Of a stretch of 7,712 nucleotides of DNA, positions 1 through 6,847 are shown one piece after another. The translations under genes and the position numbers were made by a program. The DNA is from an uncultured Clostridia bacterium. Lineage in GTDB: Bacteria > Bacillota > Clostridia > Christensenellales > Aristaeellaceae. Location of the stretch: NCBI GenBank assembly GCA_947600345.1, contig CANQGC010000132.1, positions 1 to 7,712 on the forward strand, written 5' to 3'. The first letter of the stretch is position 1. Every line of letters starts with the position of its first letter. The notes under the pieces were generated by a model, which had not been told where the DNA came from, made no database searches, and worked only from the letters and a program-made list of their open reading frames with translations.

Positions 1-584
1 AGATCCGCGTCGGCGCTGGGCAGCTCGTAGCGGTAGGCCTCGCGCTGCATCAGCCGCTCGTCGCGCACCACCAGCGGGTGGTAGACGCCGTCCAGGTAGA
101 AGTCCACGTACTTGAGCAGCTGTTCCTCAGACAGGGACGAGCTGGGGTAGTGGGTGTAGGTACTGTTCGTGACGGCGTTCATGTAGGTGTTGTACGTGCC
201 GTTGGACATCGACATGAACAGGCTCGGGTTGGGATACTTCTCGCTGCCCGAGATCGTGGCGTGCTCGAACACGTGGGGCACGCCCTTGTCGTTCGTCACA
301 TGGGTGCGGAAGCCGACCACAAACGCGCGGTCGGTGGAATCGTTGGCCACCCAGATTAGCTTTGCACCGGTCTTGTCGTGGGTGAACTCCACGGCCTGGG
401 CGTTCATCGACTCGTAGGGGTAGACGCCCGTGACGGTGAAGCCGTGCATCTGCTCGCCCACGGACGGCAGGCCGTCCCGCGCGCTCGCATCCTCCGGCGC
501 CTCCGCCAGCGCGAAGCCAGGCAGCACCAGCGCCAGCGCCAGCAGCAGCGCGGCGAGGCGCTTCCAAACGGATTGTCGTTTCAT
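1..584 (-). CDS. Secreted M16 (insulinase/presequence-protease-like) zinc metallopeptidase, N-terminal part
   Basis: This is a partial gene: 194 codons are visible and it runs off the left edge of the window. Residues 1-27 form a classic Sec signal peptide: a basic start (MKRQ, then K8 and R9), a long Leu/Ala core and an A-L-A cleavage site after residue 27. No lipobox cysteine is present, so export without lipid attachment is likely. The inverted zinc motif HVFEH lies at residues 104-108 (H104, catalytic-base E107, H108) inside GVPHVFEHATISGSEKYP, which resembles the M16C presequence-protease group. E182 in QREAYRYEL, 74 residues after H108, is the probable third zinc ligand. The start is set by AAGGAGG at 593-599, 8 nt upstream. 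M16C members are usually close to 1000 residues with two halves, of which only the first is seen here. The substrate is unknown, but this family degrades unfolded peptides. The gene follows the AIM24-like gene after 42 nt with no terminator between, so co-transcription is likely. Confidence 0.9.
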   Translation of the reverse strand, partial: MKRQSVWKRLAALLLALALVLPGFALAEAPEDASARDGLPSVGEQMHGFTVTGVYPYESMNAQAVEFTHDKTGAKLIWVANDSTDRAFVVGFRTHVTNDKGVPHVFEHATISGSEKYPNPSLFMSMSNGTYNTYMNAVTNSTYTHYPSSSLSEEQLLKYVDFYLDGVYHPLVVRDERLMQREAYRYELPSADAD

Positions 585-592
585 TCCGAAAA

Positions 593-599
593 CCTCCTT
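593..599 (-). promoter_or_regulatory. Ribosome binding site of the M16 peptidase gene
   Basis: On the minus strand this reads AAGGAGG, with an 8-nt spacer to the ATG at 584. It is a near-complete anti-16S match. It fixes the start that gives an intact signal peptide. Confidence 0.85.
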
Positions 600-626
600 C
601 TCGGTCCCAGGGGGATTGCGCGCCGC

Positions 627-1310
627 TTACGAGTTCGACGTGGGCAGGTAGGGGCGCAGCACGCCGGCCACGTTGCTCAGCGGCATGGTCTGCAACCAGA
701 CCCGGCCGGGGCCTTCGAGCGTGGTGAGGAAGAGGCCCTCTCCGCCGAAGAGCACGTTCTTCACGCCCTCGACCCGCTTGATGTCCATCGAGACGCTCGC
801 GTCCATCGCCGCCACGTGGCCCGTGTCAACGACGATCTTGTCGCCCGATTTGAGCTCGTATTCCACCACGTGGCCGTCGAACTCCGCGAAGACGACGCCC
901 CGGCCGGAGACCTTCTGCATGATGAAGCCCTCGCCGCCGAACAGGCCCGCGCCCAGCTTCTTGTTCAGATGCACGCTCAGCTCCACGCCGGACTCCGCCG
1001 CCAGGAAGGCGCTCTTCTGCAGCACGATCTCGCGGTCCGGCGCGATGTCGAAGGGCTGGATGGAGCCGGGGAAGCTGGAGGCGAAGGCGATCATGCCCGC
1101 GCCGCCCTGGGCGGTGTAGATGTTCTGGAACAGGCGCTCGCCAGAGAACATGCGGCCCAGCGCCTTGCCGACGCCGCCGTTGGACGAGGTCTCCATCTTC
1201 ATGTTGGGGCTCATCCAGCTCATGGAGCCGCCCTCGTTGATCATCGCCTCGCCGCTCTCCAGGTGGCACACCACCACGGGAAGATTGCTGCCTAAAATCT
1301 CGTACTTCAT
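627..1310 (-). CDS. AIM24 / TIGR00266-family protein (DUF124)
   Basis: This encodes 227 residues, typical of full-length bacterial members of the family. Family signatures are the early GEAMINEGGSMSWMSP block (residues 20-35), the central QKSAFLAAESGVELSVHL block (98-115) and the C-terminal EGPGRVWLQTMP block (199-210). There is no signal peptide or membrane segment, so it is probably cytosolic. Three related segments recur at residues 55-61 (FSGERLF), 124-130 (FGGEGFI) and 188-194 (FGGEGLF). Each is followed by a short turn and a hydrophobic strand, which indicates an internal threefold beta repeat. The yeast namesake is linked to mitochondrial organisation; the biochemical role in bacteria is not established and I do not assign one. 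The ATG at 1310 is chosen because AAGGAGT sits 8 nt upstream and the family homology begins there (MKYEILGSNLP). The reading frame stays open further upstream, but that extension crosses the promoter. The M16 peptidase gene follows after 42 nt. Confidence 0.9.
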   Translation of the reverse strand: MKYEILGSNLPVVVCHLESGEAMINEGGSMSWMSPNMKMETSSNGGVGKALGRMFSGERLFQNIYTAQGGAGMIAFASSFPGSIQPFDIAPDREIVLQKSAFLAAESGVELSVHLNKKLGAGLFGGEGFIMQKVSGRGVVFAEFDGHVVEYELKSGDKIVVDTGHVAAMDASVSMDIKRVEGVKNVLFGGEGLFLTTLEGPGRVWLQTMPLSNVAGVLRPYLPTSNS

Positions 1311-1318
1311 TGCACTGC

Positions 1319-1325
1319 ACTCCTT
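1319..1325 (-). promoter_or_regulatory. Ribosome binding site of the AIM24-family gene
   Basis: The minus strand reads AAGGAGT, 8 nt before the ATG at 1310. This selects the 227-residue start over the longer in-frame ATG at 1460, which lies inside the promoter. Confidence 0.8.
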
Positions 1326-1340
1326 GAATTTGATTTCTAT

Positions 1341-1370
1341 ATAAAAGCGAACGAAAGCGGACGCTTTTAT
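1341..1370 (-). promoter_or_regulatory. Leader stem-loop (9-bp perfect inverted repeat) upstream of the AIM24-family gene
   Basis: The arms 1341-1349 (ATAAAAGCG on the plus strand) and 1362-1370 (CGCTTTTAT) are perfect inverted complements around a 12-nt loop. In the minus-strand leader RNA, the 5' arm AAAGCG could instead pair with a second CGCUUU copy inside the loop. Two alternative hairpins are therefore possible. The element ends about 16 nt before the Shine-Dalgarno sequence. It is not followed by a U tract, so I do not call it a terminator. It could be an RNA switch element, an mRNA stability stem or a DNA operator. Confidence 0.45.
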
Positions 1371-1380
1371 TGCCTGCGGT

Positions 1381-1425
1381 TCATCGCGCGCCTCTTGCTC
1401 CGGCGCCGCGCCGAAGCCCCCACAT
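1381..1425 (-). other. Possible 14-codon upstream ORF in the AIM24-gene leader
   Basis: Within the predicted leader an ATG at 1425 opens a short frame encoding MWGLRRGAGARGAR and stops at 1381-1383. A weak GAGAGG lies about 9 nt upstream, close to the inferred 5' end of the RNA. A GC-rich hairpin (arms 1397-1406 and 1408-1417 on the plus strand, ten pairs with one G-U, the innermost pairs unlikely to close) lies inside the frame. It may be a leader peptide or chance; support is weak. Confidence 0.2.
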
Positions 1426-1448
1426 GAGGCCGATCCTCTCTCTCGCTT

Positions 1449-1477
1449 ATTATAAAGCATTTTCGAACGATCTTCAA
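1449..1477 (-). promoter_or_regulatory. Sigma-A/sigma70-type promoter for the AIM24-M16 gene pair
   Basis: Read on the minus strand, the -35 box is TTGAAG (1477-1472), the spacer is 17 nt (1471-1455) and the -10 box is a perfect TATAAT (1454-1449). The predicted transcription start is near 1442, giving a leader of about 130 nt before the ATG at 1310. The promoter stands in a marked AT-rich island within otherwise GC-rich DNA. No competing promoter is seen between it and the gene. Confidence 0.8.
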
Positions 1478-1829
1478 CATTTCATCCCCGACTTTCATGA
1501 AATCAAACCCGCTTTTTGGGAAATCCTGCCGCAAAGATCGAAGGAATCGGCGCCGAAGAGGCAGCGCGAACCCGCGAAGCTCCAGGAGACGCGGCCAATC
1601 CCGCTTCCAAAAATAAGAGGGCGAGTCCGCGCTGCGCCTTCCTCCGGAGGCCTTGAAGGATTCCGCGCCTTCCATCGGGTGTGGGACGGCGCGTTTTGCG
1701 CGGATCGCGTCTTGCAAGAGCACCGGAACTGCCTGAGGATCTTGATGGATAAGAAGCATTGAAAGGACGACAGGGCGACGATGAAGCGCTTCGGAAGCGG
1801 GCGGTGCGAGCCTGTCCGGCGGCATGAAG
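1478..1829. other. Gene-free interval between hutI and the AIM24-gene promoter
   Basis: I find no credible coding region here. Open frames on both strands lack a Shine-Dalgarno sequence, resemble no protein I know and run across the promoter or into hutI. Two small palindromes are present: TTTCATGAAA at 1493-1502, 15 nt upstream of the -35 box and therefore a possible operator, and GAAGCGCTTC at 1783-1792. I see no tRNA, rRNA, CRISPR or transposon end. A hutH gene, often found after hutI in such clusters, is not here, and I see no remnant of one. Confidence 0.5.
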
Positions 1830-1857
1830 CGTCCCGGCATTCTTGAATGCCGGGACG
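1830..1857 (-). terminator. Strong hairpin just downstream of hutI
   Basis: The arms 1830-1842 and 1845-1857 are perfect 13-nt inverted complements (core GTCCCGGCATTC on the plus strand); the central bases form the real loop. It begins 9 nt after the hutI stop codon. On the minus strand it is followed by GCTTCATG rather than a true U tract. It is therefore a likely 3' end or RNA-stabilising stem for the hut transcript, not a textbook intrinsic terminator. Confidence 0.6.
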
Positions 1858-1866
1858 GGGGAAGGG

Positions 1867-3102
1867 TCATGTTTTTGCGTCCAGCAGCTTCCGGCCGCGC
1901 TTGAAGACCGTGCGGACCAGGTTCGTGCCGAAGCGGTAGAAGAGGTAGTCCAGGTTCTCGGCGTCCCAGACGAGCATGTCCGCCTGCTTGCCGGGCTCCA
2001 GCGTGCCGATGCGGTCGGCGCGGCGGATGGCGGCGGCGGCGTTCAGCGTGACCGCCGTCATGCACTCCTCGGGCGTCATGCGGTACTTGTAGCAGCCGAT
2101 GTTCATCGCCACCTGCAGCGAGTTCACCGGGCAGGAGCCGGGATTGAAGTCGCTGCCGAAGGCCACCGGCACGCCCGCCTCGATCATCTGCCGGGCCGGG
2201 GCGAAGGTGGCGTTCAGGTAGAAGGACGTGGCCGGCAGGCAGCAGGCGATGGTGCCGCCCTTCGCCATCGCGGCGATGCCCGAGGGCTGGCAGCGGATCA
2301 GGTGCTCGCAGGACACCGCGCCCAGCTCCCCGGCCATCTCGGTGCCGCCGATGGGGTCGATCTCGTCGCTGTGGCACTTCGCCTTCAGGCCGTGCCTCTG
2401 GCCCGCCTCCAGTATGCGGCGGGACTCCTCCGGCGTGAACACGCCGGTCTCGCAGAACACGTCGCAGAACTCGGCCAGGCCCTCCGCCGCGACGCGGGGG
2501 ATCATCTCCTCGACGATCTGCCGCACGTAGCCCTCGCGGTCATCCCTGCACTCCTCGGGCAGGGCGTGGGCGCCCATGAACGTGGCGGCGAGCTCCACCG
2601 GCTGGCGCTCGTTCAGCGAGCGGATCGCCCGCAAAAGCTTCAGCTCCTCCTCCAGGTTCAGGCCGTAGCCGGACTTCGCCTCGCAGGTGGTCACGCCTTG
2701 GGCGAGCATGACCCTGAGCTCCCTGGCGGCCTTGTCCTCCAATTCCTCCTGGGTGGCGGCGCGGGTGCTGCGCACGGTGGAGAGTATGCCGCCGCCCGCT
2801 GCCAGGATGTCCAGATAGGGCACGCCCCGCAGCTTCATGGCCAGCTCGTGCTCCCGCCAGCCGCCAAAGATCAGGTGGGTGTGGGGGTCCACCAGGCCCG
2901 GCGTCACCAGCCGCCCGCAGGCGTCGAAGCGCTCCCGGGCCTCGGGGGCATCGCCCGTCCCCACGGCGGCGACGCGCTCGCCGTCCACCGCGATCCAGGC
3001 ATTTTGCAGAAGGGAAATCTCCCCCTGGGCGGCTCCGGCCTTGGCGGCGGTTCCCGTGGGCGTCGCCAGCAGGCCGATGTTTTCGATCAACAAATCGTGC
3101 AT
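1867..3102 (-). CDS. hutI: Imidazolonepropionase
   Basis: This is the third step of histidine degradation: hydrolysis of 4-imidazolone-5-propanoate to N-formimino-L-glutamate in the cytosol. The product is 411 residues, the normal length for this amidohydrolase-superfamily enzyme. The metal-binding HTH motif is at residues 74-76 within LVTPGLVDPHTHLIFGG. EAKSGYGLNLEEELK (141-155) is the conserved substrate-pocket block. H244 and E247 in KCHSDEID are the next metal ligand and probable catalytic acid. H267 in CEHL and D318 in GSDFNPGS complete the expected site. C-terminal TLEPGKQADMLVWD (368-380) is typical of the composite beta domain. The start is supported by GGAGG at 3111-3115, 8 nt upstream. 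It is the last gene of the operon, beginning 13 nt after the fchA stop, and is followed by a hairpin. No key residue is missing. Confidence 0.97.
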   Translation of the reverse strand: MHDLLIENIGLLATPTGTAAKAGAAQGEISLLQNAWIAVDGERVAAVGTGDAPEARERFDACGRLVTPGLVDPHTHLIFGGWREHELAMKLRGVPYLDILAAGGGILSTVRSTRAATQEELEDKAARELRVMLAQGVTTCEAKSGYGLNLEEELKLLRAIRSLNERQPVELAATFMGAHALPEECRDDREGYVRQIVEEMIPRVAAEGLAEFCDVFCETGVFTPEESRRILEAGQRHGLKAKCHSDEIDPIGGTEMAGELGAVSCEHLIRCQPSGIAAMAKGGTIACCLPATSFYLNATFAPARQMIEAGVPVAFGSDFNPGSCPVNSLQVAMNIGCYKYRMTPEECMTAVTLNAAAAIRRADRIGTLEPGKQADMLVWDAENLDYLFYRFGTNLVRTVFKRGRKLLDAKT

Positions 3103-3115
3103 GGATACTCCCTCC

Positions 3116-3742
3116 TCACGCGAGCTCCGGGGCCAGGGCGAGAACCTCTGCCTCCGCGCGAATCGCGAAGTCCCGAAGCGCGTCGCACCTCTCGCGCATC
3201 TTCGCCACGTAGGCCTCGTCCGATATGGAGGCCAGGTTCACCTTCACGTTGAACAGCGCGCCCAGCACGGCGGTGCGGGCCATCATCGCGCCCACGAGGC
3301 CGTCGGTCACGGCGTTGCGATTGCCCAGCCGCACGGCGTCCTTCGCCAGCGGCAAAATCGACGCCGCGCGCTCGGCCACGCCCAGTGGCACTTCCGCCGC
3401 GCCCTTCATGGCGCTCTGGATCGCTTCGCGGCGCTTCGCCTTCTCTCCGTCGGTGGATTTGGGCAGCGCCATCGCGGCCATCACGGCGTCGAAGGCGGCG
3501 GTGTCGCGCTGCATCTCATCCAGCAGCTCGGCGCGAATCTGCTCCGCGTGCGCGGCGATGCGCTCCATCTCCCCCTGCACGCCCTCGAAGTTTTTCTTCC
3601 CGATCGTCAGATTCGCCACCATCGAGGCCAGCGCCGCGCCGCAAGCCCCGGCCAGCGCGGAGATCGAACCGCCGCCGGGCGCGGGCGCGTTGGAGGCGGT
3701 CAGCGCGGAGAGCTCCTCCACGGTCATCTGCTTCATCTCCAT
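3116..3742 (-). CDS. fchA: Formiminotetrahydrofolate cyclodeaminase
   Basis: It converts 5-formimino-tetrahydrofolate to 5,10-methenyl-tetrahydrofolate with release of ammonia, completing what the neighbouring FtcD begins. The 208-residue product corresponds to the C-terminal half of the vertebrate bifunctional FTCD enzyme; here it is a separate gene. Visible signatures are the glycine-rich NAPAPGGGSISALAGACGAA (residues 18-37), the helical MALPKSTDGEK (91-101), GNRNAVTDGLVGA (140-152) and FNVKVNL (164-170). The protein is almost all helix by composition and lacks a signal peptide. The chosen start (MEMKQM) has GAGGT 5 nt upstream, overlapping the TGA stop of ftcD, so translational coupling is likely. 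Nearby ATGs at codons 3 and 6 are possible alternative starts. The frame remains open upstream through ftcD, but that stretch is only an out-of-frame reading of ftcD and not a fused domain. Confidence 0.94.
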   Translation of the reverse strand: MEMKQMTVEELSALTASNAPAPGGGSISALAGACGAALASMVANLTIGKKNFEGVQGEMERIAAHAEQIRAELLDEMQRDTAAFDAVMAAMALPKSTDGEKAKRREAIQSAMKGAAEVPLGVAERAASILPLAKDAVRLGNRNAVTDGLVGAMMARTAVLGALFNVKVNLASISDEAYVAKMRERCDALRDFAIRAEAEVLALAPELA

Positions 3743-3747
3743 GGCGC

Positions 3748-3753
3748 ACCTCA
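3748..3753 (-). promoter_or_regulatory. fchA ribosome binding site overlapping the ftcD stop codon
   Basis: The minus strand reads TGAGGT: the TGA terminates ftcD and the overlapping GAGGT is the Shine-Dalgarno for fchA, 5 nt before its ATG. This arrangement ties fchA translation to ribosomes finishing ftcD and should keep the two folate enzymes near equal levels. Confidence 0.7.
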
Positions 3754-4641
3754 CAGCCGGCTCTCGAGCACCTGGTCGATGGAGAAGTTCTCGATCTGCA
3801 GGTAGTACTCCGCGCAGTCGATCAGCGCCTTCATGGGGATCAGACCCACGACCTCGGTGCCGACCACGTTTACACCGTAGCGCTTCGCCTCCATACGCAC
3901 CATCTCCACGATGCTGTAGACGCTGGTCTTGTTGAAGTCGGTCATGTTGATGGACACCTGGGCAAGATTCCGATCCTCCAGCATCACGCCCAGCGCCTTG
4001 CAGTAGCGCAGGCCGCCGCCGATGTAGCGGATGCGCTTCGCGATCTTCGATGCGATCTCCAGGTCCGGCGTGTCCAGGTTTACGTTGTAGGCGATCAGCG
4101 CCGGGCGCGCGCCGATGGCGGTCACGCCGCCGGTGGGGTGCGGGTGGTCCGGGCCGAAGTCGGGCTTCCACAGGGGATCCTTCATCTTCTCGGCCATGCC
4201 CTCGAACTGCCCCTTGCGCACCTCGGCCAGGTTCTGCCGGTGCGGCGCGGAGGCGGACTGCTCGTAGAGGAAGAAGGGCTGGCCGAACTTCTCGGAGGCG
4301 ATCTTCGCCGTCTCCTTCGCGATGCGGTCGGCGTCCTCCACGCCGCAGTTGCGGATCGGTATGAAGGGTATCACGTCCACGCAGCCCATGCGGGGATGCT
4401 GGCCCTCGTGCTTCGTCATGTCGATCAGCTCCACGGCGACGCCGATGGAATCCACCACCGCGTCGCGCAGCGGCTCGGGCTCGCCCACCACGGTTACGAC
4501 GCTGCGGTTGTGGTTCTTGTCGTAGCTGTAGTCCAGCAGCTTCACGCCCTCGCGGCCGCGAAAGCAGTCCAGTATCCGCTCGATCTTGGCCATGTCCCGG
4601 CCCTCGCTGTAGTTCGGCACGCACTCCATGATCTGATTCAT
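3751..4641 (-). CDS. ftcD: Glutamate formimidoyltransferase (formiminotransferase)
   Basis: It transfers the formimino group of N-formimino-L-glutamate to tetrahydrofolate, giving glutamate and 5-formimino-THF. The product is 296 residues and matches the N-terminal formiminotransferase half of vertebrate FTCD from the first residues on (MNQIMECVPNYSEGR). The catalytic histidine is H82 in the block QHPRMGCVDVIPF (81-93), the same position as His82 in the mammalian enzyme. GVTAIGARPALIAYNVNL (172-189) and QVSINMTDFNKTSVY (228-242) are further conserved blocks in the two subdomains. The ATG at 4641 has AGGAG at 4649-4653, 7 nt upstream. The second ATG (codon 5) has no such site. A perfect 11-bp hairpin ends exactly where this Shine-Dalgarno region begins. 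The gene follows hutU after 63 nt and precedes fchA by 8 nt. No key residue is missing. Confidence 0.97.
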   Translation of the reverse strand: MNQIMECVPNYSEGRDMAKIERILDCFRGREGVKLLDYSYDKNHNRSVVTVVGEPEPLRDAVVDSIGVAVELIDMTKHEGQHPRMGCVDVIPFIPIRNCGVEDADRIAKETAKIASEKFGQPFFLYEQSASAPHRQNLAEVRKGQFEGMAEKMKDPLWKPDFGPDHPHPTGGVTAIGARPALIAYNVNLDTPDLEIASKIAKRIRYIGGGLRYCKALGVMLEDRNLAQVSINMTDFNKTSVYSIVEMVRMEAKRYGVNVVGTEVVGLIPMKALIDCAEYYLQIENFSIDQVLESRL

Positions 4642-4648
4642 CGCTCTG

Positions 4649-4653
4649 CTCCT
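4649..4653 (-). promoter_or_regulatory. ftcD ribosome binding site
   Basis: AGGAG on the minus strand (longer purine run GAGAGGAG at 4656-4649), 7 nt before the ATG. It starts at the very foot of the hairpin at 4657-4682, so folding of that stem leaves the site single-stranded and accessible. Confidence 0.7.
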
Positions 4654-4656
4654 CTC

Positions 4657-4682
4657 AAGGGCCCTCCGTGCGGAGGGCCCTT
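4657..4682 (-). terminator. Intercistronic hairpin between hutU and ftcD
   Basis: The arms AAGGGCCCTCC (4657-4667) and GGAGGGCCCTT (4672-4682) are perfectly complementary over 11 bp around the tetraloop GTGC. On the minus strand it is followed by GAGAGGAG (the ftcD Shine-Dalgarno region), not by a U tract, so full termination is unlikely. More probable roles are partial termination, protection of the hutU 3' end after mRNA cleavage, or keeping the ftcD ribosome site open. The type label is therefore approximate. Confidence 0.5.
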
Positions 4683-4704
4683 CCTTGCTAATATTCTCTT
4701 TGGA

Positions 4705-6732
<2,028 letters not shown>

Positions 6733-6740
6733 GAAAGCCT

Positions 6741-6746
6741 CTCCTT
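6741..6746 (-). promoter_or_regulatory. hutU ribosome binding site (decides the start)
   Basis: AAGGAG on the minus strand with an 8-nt spacer to the ATG at 6732. The longer candidate start at 6774 has no comparable site and overlaps the -10 element, so the shorter protein is preferred. Confidence 0.85.
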
Positions 6747-6772
6747 TCGTCGCAGTTTTGCTTGCTGATTGC

Positions 6773-6781
6773 ATTTTAACA
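6773..6781 (-). promoter_or_regulatory. hutU operon promoter (extended -10)
   Basis: The minus strand reads TGTTAAAAT from 6781 to 6773: an extended -10 (TGT plus TAAAAT, one mismatch from TATAAT). The matching -35 position, around 6796-6801, reads CCACGA and is poor. The promoter may therefore lean on the extended -10 or on an activator. The expected start near 6766 leaves a short leader of about 33 nt before the hutU ATG. Confidence 0.55.
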
Positions 6782-6796
6782 TGCCTGTGTTATAAT
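6773..6796. promoter_or_regulatory. Inverted repeat spanning both divergent -10 elements (candidate hut operator)
   Basis: The half-sites ATTTTAACA (6773-6781) and TGTTATAAT (6788-6796) are inverted complements at 8 of 9 positions around a 6-nt spacer TGCCTG. Part of the symmetry is inevitable because each half contains an extended -10. Even so, the ACA/TGT flanks and spacing resemble a dimeric repressor site that could shut both directions together. No regulator gene is visible in the window. Confidence 0.4.
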
Positions 6797-6832
6797 CGTG
6801 GTATCGATCTTCCATTTTGAATTCTTCATTCC

Positions 6833-6840
6833 AAGGGAGG
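6833..6840 (+). promoter_or_regulatory. hutD ribosome binding site (supports the GTG start)
   Basis: AAGGGAGG lies 7 nt before GTG at 6848. No in-frame ATG near the start of the homology has a comparable site, so GTG initiation is the simplest reading. Confidence 0.8.
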
Positions 6841-6847
6841 GATTGCC

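Larger units (their letters stand above)
6769..6796 (+). promoter_or_regulatory. hutD promoter with extended -10
   Basis: The -10 box is a perfect TATAAT at 6791-6796 preceded by TGT (extended -10, TG at 6788-6789). A -35-like TTGCAT lies at 6769-6774 with a 16-nt spacer. The expected start is near 6803, about 45 nt before the GTG. The -35 region physically overlaps the -10 of the opposite promoter. Confidence 0.75.

Noticed and set aside
378..1295. A 305-codon plus-strand open frame opposite the AIM24-family and M16 genes
   Set aside because: It spans two genes on the opposite strand and is rich in His/Arg/Ala typical of antisense readings in GC-rich DNA.
1341..1370. The 9-bp leader stem as an intrinsic terminator
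   Set aside because: The stem is mostly A-U and G-C mixed, and no run of U follows on the minus strand (ATATAG). A leader element or operator is more likely.
1311..1460. A 50-residue N-terminal extension of the AIM24-family protein from an ATG at 1460
   Set aside because: The ATG lies within the promoter spacer, upstream of the inferred transcription start. The extension has no family similarity, and a strong ribosome site precedes the ATG at 1310.
1370..1762. A 130-codon plus-strand open frame in the gap upstream of the AIM24-family gene
   Set aside because: It has no ribosome site, crosses the opposite-strand promoter and leader, and resembles no known protein.
1843..3252. A 469-codon plus-strand open frame opposite hutI
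   Set aside because: Antisense shadow of hutI: biased composition, no Shine-Dalgarno, no homology, and hutI on the other strand has all its catalytic residues.
3116..4624. A 502-codon minus-strand open frame that could suggest a fused bifunctional FTCD protein
   Set aside because: Only its last 208 codons are cyclodeaminase. The upstream part is an out-of-frame reading of ftcD, whose true frame ends with its own stop at 3751-3753.
6733..6774. A 14-residue longer start for HutU at 6774
   Set aside because: The codon overlaps the -10 element, has no Shine-Dalgarno and adds no conserved sequence. AAGGAG fits the ATG at 6732.
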